This document shows, one piece after another, positions 1 to 8,253 of a stretch of 64,000 nt of DNA. The stretch spans positions 5,163,501-5,227,500 of the forward strand of contig NZ_CP062260.1 in NCBI RefSeq assembly GCF_014863545.1, written 5' to 3'. This DNA is from Paenibacillus sp. JNUCC32. GTDB taxonomy: Bacteria; Bacillota; Bacilli; Paenibacillales; Paenibacillaceae. The translations under genes and the position numbers were made by a program. The notes beneath the pieces are model-generated. The model was not told the origin of the DNA and ran no database searches. It saw only the letters and a list, made by a program, of their open reading frames with translations. Position 1 is the first letter of the stretch, and each line of letters starts with the position of its first letter.

Positions 1-1
1 A

Positions 2-628
2 GAAGACGAATCGTCCTGGGACCTGATCAGGGCAGCGGACAAGGTCAGCAGCCTGCCCCCGGCTTCCGTCCTGGGCTTCTTCGACATGCTGCATTCGGGA
101 CAAGACTGGGACCGCTTGGCGCGCTGGCTCCCGGAGATCGGCCCGCTGCTTGGCAGTCACCGCAACGAGCACCTCAGCAGCTATCAATTCTACTGGGATG
201 CCGTCATAGAGCACCTGCCCGGGGAAGCGGAACGGATGTGGAGCAGTCTTGCCGACATGCTCCCTTATTCGAAGGACATCTATCAGAATGCCTTGATCAC
301 GCACGGCAGATGGCGGGAATGGATCGACTATCAATTAAGCACAGGCCGGGAGCCGCTGGAGCTCCGAGTCAGCGAGCTCGCGCCGATTGAGAAGAACGCG
401 CCCGAGCTGCTGCTGCCTTTTTATCATCAGGCCGTCGAGCGATACATCCTTCATAAGAACCGGGCCGGCTATAAAGCAGCCGTCAAGCTGCTCAAACGGC
501 TGGCTAAGTTATATAAAAAGCTCAAACAGCAGGGGCGCTGGGATCTGTTCATTATTTCCTTGTCCGTACGCAACAGCCGGCTTCGCGCATTCCAGGAAGA
601 GCTTCGGAGAGGAAAGCTGATATCATGA
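2..628 (+). CDS. SWIM zinc-finger-type protein, C-terminal part (cut by window edge)
   Basis: The reading frame is open from base 2 without a convincing start, so the 5' part lies outside the window. About 208 residues are visible, rich in Leu, Trp and Arg, ending in a basic helical tail. No SWIM zinc-binding motif is visible in this piece, so the name rests on context: in Bacillus and Paenibacillus the gene just before this SNF2 helicase type commonly encodes a SWIM zinc-finger protein. The stop overlaps the next start in an ATGA arrangement at 625-628, which indicates translational coupling. The existence of the gene is secure; the family name is inferred. Confidence 0.7.
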   Translation, partial: EDESSWDLIRAADKVSSLPPASVLGFFDMLHSGQDWDRLARWLPEIGPLLGSHRNEHLSSYQFYWDAVIEHLPGEAERMWSSLADMLPYSKDIYQNALITHGRWREWIDYQLSTGREPLELRVSELAPIEKNAPELLLPFYHQAVERYILHKNRAGYKAAVKLLKRLAKLYKKLKQQGRWDLFIISLSVRNSRLRAFQEELRRGKLIS

Positions 629-3585
629 GCAGATACACGGAAACCATCACGGTCCATATGGCATTAAGCGAATACGGAGATGCCGTGATCTACGGCTCTA
701 CCGTCATGCGGGGTTACGTATCCGGACAATACCTGAAGCACCGTTTATTCGCTTGGCATGAAGCCTCCTTCTACGGAACGGAGCTTATCGTCCAATCCGT
801 TCAGGATATGGAAGTCATCATCTTGCCTTCCGAGCAAGTCATACCGTTCTTTGCGGACGGCCGGCTGCTCGAACATATCGAATGGGTTTGGGACGAGGAT
901 TGCCTTCCCTTCATTGAACTTGCGCCTTCGCTGGCAGCCTGCATTCAGGATAAGCAATACGCACCCAGCTTGCGCGCCTTCAAGTCGGGCAAGCTGCAAT
1001 GGATCTGGGATGCGGAGGCTTTCTCAGCCGAAGAGCAGGCCCGCCTCTCCGTCTTGAATGAAGACGAGATATGGAATGAAGGCTTGCGCGCCGCGTTCTC
1101 CGCCGCCGTTCAAGAACAGTGGTACGGCAGCGAAGAAGCCGCGGCTGACCTGCGCAGGGAGTATCCCCTGCTGTTCTCGCCGAGTCGTACCGCTGCCGAA
1201 GGGATGGATGACAAGTCCTGGCTGATCGCCATCGGATGGCGGCCGGATACCGCTCCGTTCCGGCCCCTGCTGCAATTGCTGGAGCCGGACGAAGAAGAAG
1301 CCGAGTGGCGTCTTCGGCTCGTATTGCAGGACAAGCTGGACGCAGCGGCGCTTGCAGCCGTTCGTCTGGCCGAAGACGGGCAGGCATACGGATCGTGGCC
1401 GGAGGCATGGACCGCCCATATCAAGGAGCGGGCCTCCGGCTGGCTCCAAGGTTTGCGGGCAGCCCTGCCGGCCCGGGTGCTTCACGCTCCGGCTGAAGAC
1501 ATGCTAGGCGCCCCGCTGTCCGACGAGGCCGCGTGGCAGTTCCTGACCGTCGACAGCCAGCGGCTGCTCCAGTCCGGCTGGCTGGTGCTGCTTCCGGCTT
1601 GGTGGGAAGCCGCCAGCAGGAAGAAGCCCAAGCTGCGGGCGAAAGTCCGCTCCGGCGAAGGCGAGAGCGCGGAACGAAGCAGCGGCGGGTCCCTGTTCGG
1701 CTTGGATGCGCTGGTCAATTTCGATTGGCGCATCGCCATCGGCGAAGCTACCCTTTCCGAAGCGGAATTCGCCGAGCTTGTTGCCCGGAACGAACGACTG
1801 GTTCGGTTCCGGGGCCAGTGGATTCCGCTGGATCCCGCTCTGGTCGCCCAAATCCGCCAGATGATGGCGGGCGTAGACCGTGAGGAAGGCCTGTCGTTTC
1901 AGGATATTCTGCACTTGCATCTGCTCGGGAACAGCGATGAGACGGAGCAGGTTCATCAGGATGCGGAAGAAACGCGGGATCCGGAACGGATCAAACTGGA
2001 AGTGGAGCTGAACGAGCATCTCGTGAAGCTCATCGGCCAACTCGGCCGGCAAAGCGAATGGCCGAGCCTCCCTGTCCCCGCCGGTCTGAAAGCCGAGCTC
2101 CGGTCGTACCAGCATGACGGCTTTGCCTGGCTTGCCTTTTTGCGGCGATACGGGCTCGGTGCATGCCTTGCCGATGACATGGGCCTTGGCAAAACCGTGC
2201 AATTTATCGCTTACCTGCTGCACGTGAAGGAGACGACGATGGCGCGGGAAGAGAGACGCCTCCCTTCCCTGCTGATCTGTCCGACCTCGGTGCTTGGCAA
2301 TTGGCAGAAGGAGCTTGAACGGTTCGCTCCATCGCTCCGGGTCATGCTGCATTACGGCGGGAAGCGCAGCAGCAGCGAGGATTTCTATCATGAAGCTTAC
2401 CAAGCGGACATTATTCTTACTTCCTATGCGACGGCAACGCTCGATCAAGAGATGTTAAGAGACATGAAATGGGAAACGATCGGCATCGACGAGGCCCAGA
2501 ACATCAAGAATGCCGACACCAAGCAATCCGCCGCCGTGCGAAGCTTCCCGGCAAGGCACCGCGTTGCGCTGACCGGCACACCGATTGAGAACCGGCTGTC
2601 CGAGCTGTGGTCCATCTATGACTTCATCAACCCTGGATATCTCGGCAGCCTGCGGGCATTCAATCTCCGTTTTATACAGGCCATCGAAAAAGACAAGAAC
2701 GAGCAGCGCACGGCCGATCTTCAGAAGCTGATCAAGCCCTTCATGCTCCGCCGCAAGAAAAAAGATCCGGCGATTCAGCTCGACCTGCCGGACAAGAACG
2801 AGATGAAAACCTATATCCATCTCACGGCCGAGCAAGGCGCGCTTTACGATCAGACCGTGAACAGCCTCCTGGAACGCATGCAAAAGCTCGAGGGCATCGA
2901 GCGCAAAGGCGCCATTCTGGCAGCTCTGACGCAGTTCAAGCAGCTCTGCGACCATCCGGCTTTGCTGACGAAGGAGCCGCTCCCGGAACTGCCGGGGGGA
3001 GGCGGCTTGCTTGACACCGAGGCCGTGGTCAACCGTTCGGCCAAGCTGGAGCGGCTGCTGTCCATGGTGAAGGAACTGCGGGACGAGGGCGAACGCTGCC
3101 TCATCTTCACCCAGTATATCGGCATGGGCGAGATGATGCGGCAGGTGCTGCATCAGGAGCTGGGTGAGCCGGTGCTGTACTTGAACGGCAGCACGCCGAA
3201 GCGGACGCGCGATCGCATGATCGAGCAGTTCCAGTCCCAGACCCTGCCGCCCGAAGAGCAGCCGAATGTCATGATTCTCTCGATCAAGGCCGGCGGCGTC
3301 GGCCTGAATCTGACCGCGGCGAATCACGTGTTCCACTTTGACCGCTGGTGGAACCCTGCCGTAGAGAATCAGGCAACCGACCGGGCCTATCGGATGGGAC
3401 AGACCAAGGACGTCCAAGTGTACAAATTCATCTCCATGGGAACGCTCGAAGAGCGGATCGATGAGATGCTGGAGAGCAAGCAGCAGCTAAGCGATCAGGT
3501 TATTGCAAGCAGCGAGGGCTGGATTACCGAGCTGTCTACCGATGAGCTGAAGGATTTGTTCACGCTGCGGCGCGATTGGGCGTAA
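625..3585 (+). CDS. SNF2-family DEAD/DEAH-box ATP-dependent helicase
   Basis: A 986-residue SWI2/SNF2 ATPase. The N-terminal half (about 1-480) is the variable SNF2-associated region. The helicase core begins near residue 490 with motif I DDMGLGKT (about 515), motif II DEAQ (about 621) and motif III LTGTPIENRLSELW. Motifs V and VI follow near the C-terminus as GGVGLNLTAAN and QATDRAYRMGQ, so all the core motifs are present. The family uses ATP hydrolysis to translocate on double-stranded DNA or displace bound protein; the target here is unknown. It overlaps the upstream SWIM-type gene by 4 bp and is probably co-expressed with it. Some systems couple SNF2 and SWIM genes to nucleic-acid defence, but nothing here points to that role. 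Confidence 0.93.
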   Translation: MSRYTETITVHMALSEYGDAVIYGSTVMRGYVSGQYLKHRLFAWHEASFYGTELIVQSVQDMEVIILPSEQVIPFFADGRLLEHIEWVWDEDCLPFIELAPSLAACIQDKQYAPSLRAFKSGKLQWIWDAEAFSAEEQARLSVLNEDEIWNEGLRAAFSAAVQEQWYGSEEAAADLRREYPLLFSPSRTAAEGMDDKSWLIAIGWRPDTAPFRPLLQLLEPDEEEAEWRLRLVLQDKLDAAALAAVRLAEDGQAYGSWPEAWTAHIKERASGWLQGLRAALPARVLHAPAEDMLGAPLSDEAAWQFLTVDSQRLLQSGWLVLLPAWWEAASRKKPKLRAKVRSGEGESAERSSGGSLFGLDALVNFDWRIAIGEATLSEAEFAELVARNERLVRFRGQWIPLDPALVAQIRQMMAGVDREEGLSFQDILHLHLLGNSDETEQVHQDAEETRDPERIKLEVELNEHLVKLIGQLGRQSEWPSLPVPAGLKAELRSYQHDGFAWLAFLRRYGLGACLADDMGLGKTVQFIAYLLHVKETTMAREERRLPSLLICPTSVLGNWQKELERFAPSLRVMLHYGGKRSSSEDFYHEAYQADIILTSYATATLDQEMLRDMKWETIGIDEAQNIKNADTKQSAAVRSFPARHRVALTGTPIENRLSELWSIYDFINPGYLGSLRAFNLRFIQAIEKDKNEQRTADLQKLIKPFMLRRKKKDPAIQLDLPDKNEMKTYIHLTAEQGALYDQTVNSLLERMQKLEGIERKGAILAALTQFKQLCDHPALLTKEPLPELPGGGGLLDTEAVVNRSAKLERLLSMVKELRDEGERCLIFTQYIGMGEMMRQVLHQELGEPVLYLNGSTPKRTRDRMIEQFQSQTLPPEEQPNVMILSIKAGGVGLNLTAANHVFHFDRWWNPAVENQATDRAYRMGQTKDVQVYKFISMGTLEERIDEMLESKQQLSDQVIASSEGWITELSTDELKDLFTLRRDWA

Positions 3586-3715
3586 TCGCTGCGTCAAGGA
3601 GCGAGCTGTTAGGCGATTGTGGACAGTCGCCCCCTTGGAGCACAGTGCGGAATGCCTGTGGAACGCCTAGACGGCTTCCAGTTGTTGCTCTATAACAACA
3701 TCATTGCGCGTAGCA

Positions 3716-3745
3716 AAAAGCCCCGTGTGCAGACACGGGGCTTTT
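3716..3745 (+). terminator. Intrinsic terminator after the SNF2 gene
   Basis: A perfect stem AAGCCCCGTGT/ACACGGGGCTT with a 4-nt loop is followed by TTTTGTT. It lies 130 bp past the helicase stop. The A-run on the left arm would let it work in both directions. Confidence 0.85.
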
Positions 3746-3830
3746 GTTATATGCGGGGTTGACGAGCTACGAGAAGATTTACATTGTTACGCGTTTGAAG
3801 CTTCTATGACAGGGCGATGTTTTCTATTAA

Positions 3831-4009
3831 CGGACACAGAATACGCTATTAAGCCAAAACCCATGATACTGGAACACGAACCGGACTGTGAGTCCGTTAT
3901 TTGCTCCAAAATACGATGAATATGCCGGTGATGAGCCCAATAAAGGATCTTGTGTCCGATAAAGTTGTAATTAGGGCGTAATCTCGTCAAATAACGGAAC
4001 TGGAGTCCG
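3831..4009. repeat. Four-module inverted intergenic repeat (single copy)
   Basis: Four 20-bp modules are present. Two read on the minus strand (3831-3850 and 3882-3901) and two on the plus strand (3939-3958 and 3990-4009). The consensus is AATARCGGA, about six variable bases, then GTCCG, so CGGA and TCCG can form a mini-hairpin within a module. Start-to-start spacing is 51, 57 and 51 bp. The same order and spacing recurs in four units at 41192-42478, although the spacer sequences differ. No protein-coding gene is supported here. The function is unknown. Confidence 0.8.
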
Positions 4010-4029
4010 ATTAGTCGGGAACAACAAGT

Positions 4030-4250
4030 AGTTTGGCTACTTCAAGAACAGTAAGTGCCGGCGCGGAGTCAGGAATTACTGGTGCAGCAAGCGCAAAATG
4101 CACGGAATCCATTCTTTCTGGCATAACAAGTACCATCAGTATCGCAATCCGTCACATCAAGCACCAAGCGCAAACGGCATGGAGCCCTATTACTTCGGCG
4201 CAACAAGTGTATCCAGCATCCGTTACCTCTGGCGCAGCGAGTGCACTCGC
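4030..4250. repeat. Decayed short tandem repeats between helicase and MmyB-like gene
   Basis: The stretch carries imperfect copies of a GGCGCAACAAGT-like word: GGTGCAGCAAGC near 4080, GGCATAACAAGT near 4120, GGCGCAACAAGT near 4198 and GGCGCAGCGAGT near 4231. They are spaced at roughly 35-45 bp and interleaved with ATCCGTTACCTC-like words. The open frame across it has no ribosome site and low-complexity Ser/Ala/Thr content, so it is not called as a gene. Confidence 0.5.
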
Positions 4251-4255
4251 TCCCT

Positions 4256-5095
4256 TCACTTCTCCTCCATCAGCTGCCGCAGCTTCGCTTCCGTGGTCGT
4301 GTCGGGAGCCGGCGTATAGATGCTGCACCGCAGGTCATCATTTCCGTACACTTTGAGCGACGTGAGCTCATATACCATTTTCCCGGCCTTGGCATGCCGG
4401 AATTCCAGATGCACCTCCGGGGCGTAGCTGACCTGGCTCTGCTCCCACATGCGGTTGAAATCCGGATGCCCGTTCTTCATTTCCTCCAAAAAATGATCAT
4501 ACCATTCATCCTCGACATATTGACCGTAATAGCTTCGGAACATCGACAGGAAGCCGCTGGCAAACTGCTCCCAGTTCACCGCCAGCCGCTGGAATTCCCT
4601 GCGGGTAAAGAGCAGCCGGATCATGTTCCGCTCCTCGGGCGGGATCCGGTCAAAATCAAGGAACACGTACGCGGCCGCGCGGTTCCACCCCACGATATTG
4701 CACTTCCGATCGGATATCATGACGGGACAATATTTTAGCTCGGTGATGATTTTTTGCAGGGACGGGCTGATCTGCACCGCTTCGTGTTTGACCGTATACG
4801 GCTCCGCCCCGCTCTCCAGAGCCAGGGAGTACAGATATCTGCGCTCGTCCGCGTTCAACTGCAGCGCACTTGCGACGCAGTCCAGCACGGATGACGACAC
4901 CTGGATGTCGCGCCCCTGCTCGAGCCAGGTGTACCAAGTGGTACTGACGCCGGCCAACTGGGCGACCTCCTCCCTGCGCAAGCCCGGTGTTCTCCTCCGG
5001 GTACCGGGCGGCAGCCCGACGGACTCGGGAGAGATTTTGGCACGCTGCCCTTTCAAAAAAGCGGACAACGCTTGCAGCCTAACCTGGGAATTCAT
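4256..5095 (-). CDS. MmyB-like XRE-family transcriptional regulator
   Basis: A 279-residue protein. The N-terminal Cro/C1-type helix-turn-helix (about 10-80) contains the MmyB hallmark words TPGLRREEVAQLAGVS and WYTWLEQGRD. A PAS-like ligand-binding domain (about 100-265) includes the diagnostic WNRAA segment. In the one structurally studied family member known to me, this domain holds a fatty-acid-like ligand; that ligand is not shown here. The gene is divergent from a FabF-like ketosynthase with 134 bp between the starts. That gap holds direct TAGGATA repeats and an inverted GTATC repeat suited to an operator. Control of itself and of the ketosynthase gene is therefore likely, with an acyl compound as a possible signal. 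Confidence 0.9.
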   Translation of the reverse strand: MNSQVRLQALSAFLKGQRAKISPESVGLPPGTRRRTPGLRREEVAQLAGVSTTWYTWLEQGRDIQVSSSVLDCVASALQLNADERRYLYSLALESGAEPYTVKHEAVQISPSLQKIITELKYCPVMISDRKCNIVGWNRAAAYVFLDFDRIPPEERNMIRLLFTRREFQRLAVNWEQFASGFLSMFRSYYGQYVEDEWYDHFLEEMKNGHPDFNRMWEQSQVSYAPEVHLEFRHAKAGKMVYELTSLKVYGNDDLRCSIYTPAPDTTTEAKLRQLMEEK

Positions 5096-5137
5096 CTATC
5101 ATCCTCCTTCCTTCAACAAGGATAGCAGTTTTTATAC

Positions 5138-5167
5138 TAGGATAAACGGTATCTTGTAATAGGATAC
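5138..5167. promoter_or_regulatory. Candidate operator between the MmyB-like gene and fabF-like gene
   Basis: TAGGATA occurs at 5138-5144 and again at 5160-5166, 22 bp apart, so both copies face nearly the same side of the helix. Overlapping them is an inverted repeat, GTATC (5149-5153) and GATAC (5163-5167). A TTGACA-like element lies nearby at 5193-5198. Binding by the MmyB-like protein is inferred from position only. Confidence 0.45.
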
Positions 5168-5229
5168 TACACGTGACATTATAACCTTAAGATTGACAAG
5201 TTATAAAGTCCTAAGGAGGCTGTTCATCC

Positions 5230-6471
5230 ATGGAAAGAGTCGTTATCACCGGTATGGGCGTCATATCGCCGCTCGGCCATGATGTTGATACGTTCTGGTC
5301 CCGGCTTGTACGAGGAGAGTCCGGTATTGCACATATAGAAAATTTGGACACATCAAGACAAAAGGTACAAATAGCAGGAGCCGTGAAGGGGTTTGACGCA
5401 AACGCGCTGTTCGGTGCGAAGGAAGCCCGGCGGTTGGACCGCTTCTGCCAGTTTGCGCTGGCTGCGGCGGATCAAGCGATCAGCCAGTCGGGCCTTGATC
5501 TTGATCAGATCGATCATGAGCGCATGGGAGTCTACGTAGGCTCCGGCATCGGCGGCATCCAAACCCTGATGAATCAGAGCGGCACGCTGTCGTCGCGGGG
5601 TCCCGAGCGGGTCAGTCCTACCCTGGTACCCATGATGATTCCCAATATGGCGGCCGCGCTCATCAGCATTAAATACAAGGCGCTGGGCTCCACGCTGGCA
5701 CCGGTTACGGCATGTTCGATCGGCAATACGGCGATCGGCGAGGCTTTCTTTAACATCCAAGCCGGCCGGTCCGACGTCATTATCGCGGGAGGATCCGAAG
5801 CCGCATTGACCGACATCTCGCTGGCCAGCTTCGCGAATGCCACTGCCCTGTCCTCCCGCAACGAGGAACCGGGCCGTGCCAGCCGGCCGTTCGATGCGGA
5901 CCGCGATGGATTCGTCATGGCGGAAGGAGCCGGCATCCTCATCCTGGAGTCGCTTTCCCATGCCTTGCGCAGAGGCGCCGTCATACTGGGCGAGGTTATC
6001 GGTTACGGTGCCAGCTCGGATGCCTATCATATGGTCGCTACGCCGGAAGACGGCAGCGGCGCGGCAAGAGCGATGAAGCTGGCGCTGTCCGAAGCGAACC
6101 TCTCCCCGGCCGACGTGGATGTCATCAGCGCCCATGCCACCAGCACGGTCATCGGCGACCGTTCGGAGACGGCGGCCATCAAGCAGGTATTTGGCGAGGA
6201 GGCATACCGTATCCCGGTAACAGCCAACAAATCGATGACCGGGCATATGCTGGGCGCATCTGGCGGCGCAGAGGCCATTGCCCTTGTGAAGTCTCTGCAA
6301 GAAGGCGTTATACCGCCGACGATCAATCTCGAACATGCCGATCCAGCCTGCGATTTGGACTATGTGCCCAGCGAGGCCAGAAACGTCAAGCTTCGCATTG
6401 GCATGTCCAATTCCTTCGGCTTCGGCGGACATAACTCGGCGATTATCCTCAAGAGATATGAGAGCGAATAA
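5230..6471 (+). CDS. Beta-ketoacyl-ACP synthase II-like protein (FabF paralogue)
   Basis: At 413 residues the length is that of FabF. The thiolase-fold catalytic triad is visible as Cys162 (TACSIGN), His302 (SAHATST) and His339 (MTGHMLGASGG), so the enzyme should condense malonyl-ACP with acyl-ACP. The active-site neighbourhoods differ from typical housekeeping FabF, which has ACATGTNAIG-like and NAHGTST-like words. No fatty-acid synthesis genes are adjacent. It is therefore more likely an accessory paralogue than the essential copy. A ribosome site (AAGGAGG, 5213-5219) supports the ATG. A terminator follows at once, so it is monocistronic and probably controlled by the divergent MmyB-like regulator. 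Confidence 0.88.
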   Translation: MERVVITGMGVISPLGHDVDTFWSRLVRGESGIAHIENLDTSRQKVQIAGAVKGFDANALFGAKEARRLDRFCQFALAAADQAISQSGLDLDQIDHERMGVYVGSGIGGIQTLMNQSGTLSSRGPERVSPTLVPMMIPNMAAALISIKYKALGSTLAPVTACSIGNTAIGEAFFNIQAGRSDVIIAGGSEAALTDISLASFANATALSSRNEEPGRASRPFDADRDGFVMAEGAGILILESLSHALRRGAVILGEVIGYGASSDAYHMVATPEDGSGAARAMKLALSEANLSPADVDVISAHATSTVIGDRSETAAIKQVFGEEAYRIPVTANKSMTGHMLGASGGAEAIALVKSLQEGVIPPTINLEHADPACDLDYVPSEARNVKLRIGMSNSFGFGGHNSAIILKRYESE

Positions 6472-6481
6472 CGATGAGACT

Positions 6482-6512
6482 AAAAGCCCCCAGTGAAAAC
6501 TGGGGGCTTTTT
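6482..6512 (+). terminator. Intrinsic terminator after the FabF-like gene
   Basis: The perfect stem AAAGCCCCCAGT/ACTGGGGGCTTT has a GAAA loop and a T-tract. It begins 10 bp past the stop. It also argues against a start at 6493 for the next gene, because that codon would lie inside the hairpin. Confidence 0.9.
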
Positions 6513-6585
6513 CTTGTTGCGATTGTTGAAGGATAAGTTGAATATGAAGACAGAAACGCCTTTAGAAATTTTTTTTCGCAGAATC

Positions 6586-6610
6586 AAACTTTTTGAAAGA
6601 CTCGCACGTC
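6586..6610 (+). promoter_or_regulatory. Candidate ECF-sigma autoregulatory promoter
   Basis: An AAACTTTTT -35-like element (6586-6594) carries the ECF core AAC at 6587-6589. After 17 bp comes CGTC at 6607-6610, a typical ECF -10 core. It resembles Bacillus SigV-type promoters (known pattern TGAAACTTTT then CGTC) and lies 66 bp upstream of the sigma gene start. Self-activation is inferred. Confidence 0.55.
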
Positions 6611-6675
6611 TTGCTTCCGTAAGTCAATTGCAATTGATGGTTACCCGCGCGGGCCCAAAGGAGTGTCATATTTAC

Positions 6676-7188
6676 ATGAGAGGCGGCCGGAAGCTTGAGA
6701 AGCTTCTTATCCAATGCATAACCGAAAATCAGGACAGCGCCTACCGGCTGGCATACAGCTACGTCAGAAATAAAGAGGATGCCCTCGATATCGTTCAGGA
6801 CGCGATCCACAAAGCATTTTTATCCATGGAAAAGCTGAAGCAGACGGGTTCACTAAAAAGCTGGTTTTTCCGAATTATTGTCACAACCTCCCTGGATCTC
6901 ATTCGAAAACAGAAAAAAGTCCGCGTCATGGACGACGAGAACCTGGAGTTCATCTTACCCGGCAGTCATGACCATTATCCGAATCTGGATCTGGCCCAGT
7001 CCTTGGAGGATCTGCCTGACAAGTATCGGGTCGTCATTATTCTCCGGTTTTTCGAAGACATGAAGATTGACGAAATTGCCGAGGTGCTCCATGAGAATGT
7101 CAGCACGGTGAAAACGAGGCTATACCAAGGACTGCAGAGACTGCGGGTGAACCTAAGCGAGGAAGACCAAGAGGAGGCACAACGATAA
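6676..7188 (+). CDS. sigV: ECF RNA polymerase sigma factor, SigV-like
   Basis: A 170-residue ECF sigma factor. Region 2 (about 8-75) includes the word NQDSAYRLAYSYVRNKEDAL. Region 4 (about 115-165) has the helix-turn-helix word KIDEIAEVLHENVSTVKTRLY. The ATG at 6676 is preferred because it has an AAAGGAG site (6657-6663) and the usual family length. The longer frame from 6493 would start inside a terminator. The stop overlaps the anti-sigma start by one base (TAATG), showing tight coupling. In Bacillus subtilis SigV answers lysozyme stress through RsiV; the same role is likely here from the partner gene. SigV is favoured over other ECF groups mainly because of that partner. Confidence 0.85.
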   Translation: MRGGRKLEKLLIQCITENQDSAYRLAYSYVRNKEDALDIVQDAIHKAFLSMEKLKQTGSLKSWFFRIIVTTSLDLIRKQKKVRVMDDENLEFILPGSHDHYPNLDLAQSLEDLPDKYRVVIILRFFEDMKIDEIAEVLHENVSTVKTRLYQGLQRLRVNLSEEDQEEAQR

Positions 7189-8069
7189 TGCATGACAAGC
7201 TGAATAGGATGAAAGAGCAGTACGAGAGCACTCCTATTCCCGACGAACTAAGCTCGGTGGTCAACAAAGCCATTGCAGCCAGACGAACAAAAAATAGAGC
7301 CCTGCCCTGGCTCGCCGGCGTGGCCGCTGCATGCGCACTGCTGTTTGCCGGCGTGAACGCAAGTCCCGCATTCGCCAAGGCCATGTCCGATGTGCCCGTT
7401 CTGGGCGAGATCGTCAAGGTGATGACCATCCGCGAATATGCCGAGCAGGACGGCAGCACGGAAGTGCATATCGAAACGCCCGGCATTGCCAACCTGGGCA
7501 ATCCGGAGCTTGAGCAAACGCTGAATAACAAATACCTGGAAGAGAACAAGAAGCTGTATGAGGACTTCAAAGACGAAGTCGCCCAGCTAAATCATGAAGG
7601 CGGCGGGCATCTCAGCCTCGATAGCGGTTATGAAGTGATCACCGACAATGAACAGCTGCTGACGCTTTCCCGCTACGTCGTAGAATCCGCCGGTGGCTCC
7701 GCCGAGTCCAGACAATACGATACGATCGACAAGATCAACCATTTGGTGATCACGCTGCCAAGCCTGTTCAAGGATGATTCCTACATCCAAGTCATCAGCG
7801 ACAATATCAAGGAGCAAATGCGCCGGCAGATGCAGGATAATCCCGAAATCACCTACTGGGTAGAGCAGCCTGGCGTCGAATCCGATATACCGGAGGATCT
7901 ATTCCAATCGATCGCCAAGGATCACAATTTCTATATTGATAAGAATGGCAAACTGGTCATCAGCTTCAACGAATACGATGTGGCTCCCGGCTATATGGGC
8001 GTCGTGGAATTTACGATCCCTACGGAGGCCATCGCGGATCAGCTCGTCAGCAACGAATACATTCGATAG
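7188..8069 (+). CDS. rsiV: RsiV-like membrane anti-sigma factor (lysozyme-sensor type)
   Basis: A 293-residue protein. The cytoplasmic N-terminus (about 1-42) would bind the sigma factor. One membrane segment follows (about 43-60), then an AxA-type signal-peptidase site (SPAFA near 60-65). The extracellular region (about 85-290) has the DUF4163/DUF3298 pattern, including YDVAPGYMGVVEF near the end. In Bacillus subtilis this domain of RsiV binds lysozyme, which exposes the protein to signal peptidase and then RasP, releasing SigV. The layout here fits that mechanism. It is cotranscribed with the sigma gene. Confidence 0.85.
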   Translation: MHDKLNRMKEQYESTPIPDELSSVVNKAIAARRTKNRALPWLAGVAAACALLFAGVNASPAFAKAMSDVPVLGEIVKVMTIREYAEQDGSTEVHIETPGIANLGNPELEQTLNNKYLEENKKLYEDFKDEVAQLNHEGGGHLSLDSGYEVITDNEQLLTLSRYVVESAGGSAESRQYDTIDKINHLVITLPSLFKDDSYIQVISDNIKEQMRRQMQDNPEITYWVEQPGVESDIPEDLFQSIAKDHNFYIDKNGKLVISFNEYDVAPGYMGVVEFTIPTEAIADQLVSNEYIR

Positions 8070-8253
8070 ATCCGCCATTCATCACCAACCTACGAGTGCA
8101 GATCGTTCTTCCGATCCCCGTTGCCCCCGAATTTTCTGTTGAAATTTTAGGAGTCCGTGGGAATCCGGAGGACAAGGAGACCGCTTCGCTTCTCCAAAAC
8201 GCTTCTGTCTTCTCACTTTAAAGATATCAAACCTAAACCTGGAGGTAATCACG

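Noticed and set aside
3704..4356. Small plus- and minus-strand frames around the first repeat unit
   Set aside because: They cover the terminator and repeat modules and show no domain or ribosome site.
6493..6675. N-terminal extension of the SigV-like protein
   Set aside because: It would start inside the fabF-like terminator and include the candidate ECF promoter; the start at 6676 has a good ribosome site.
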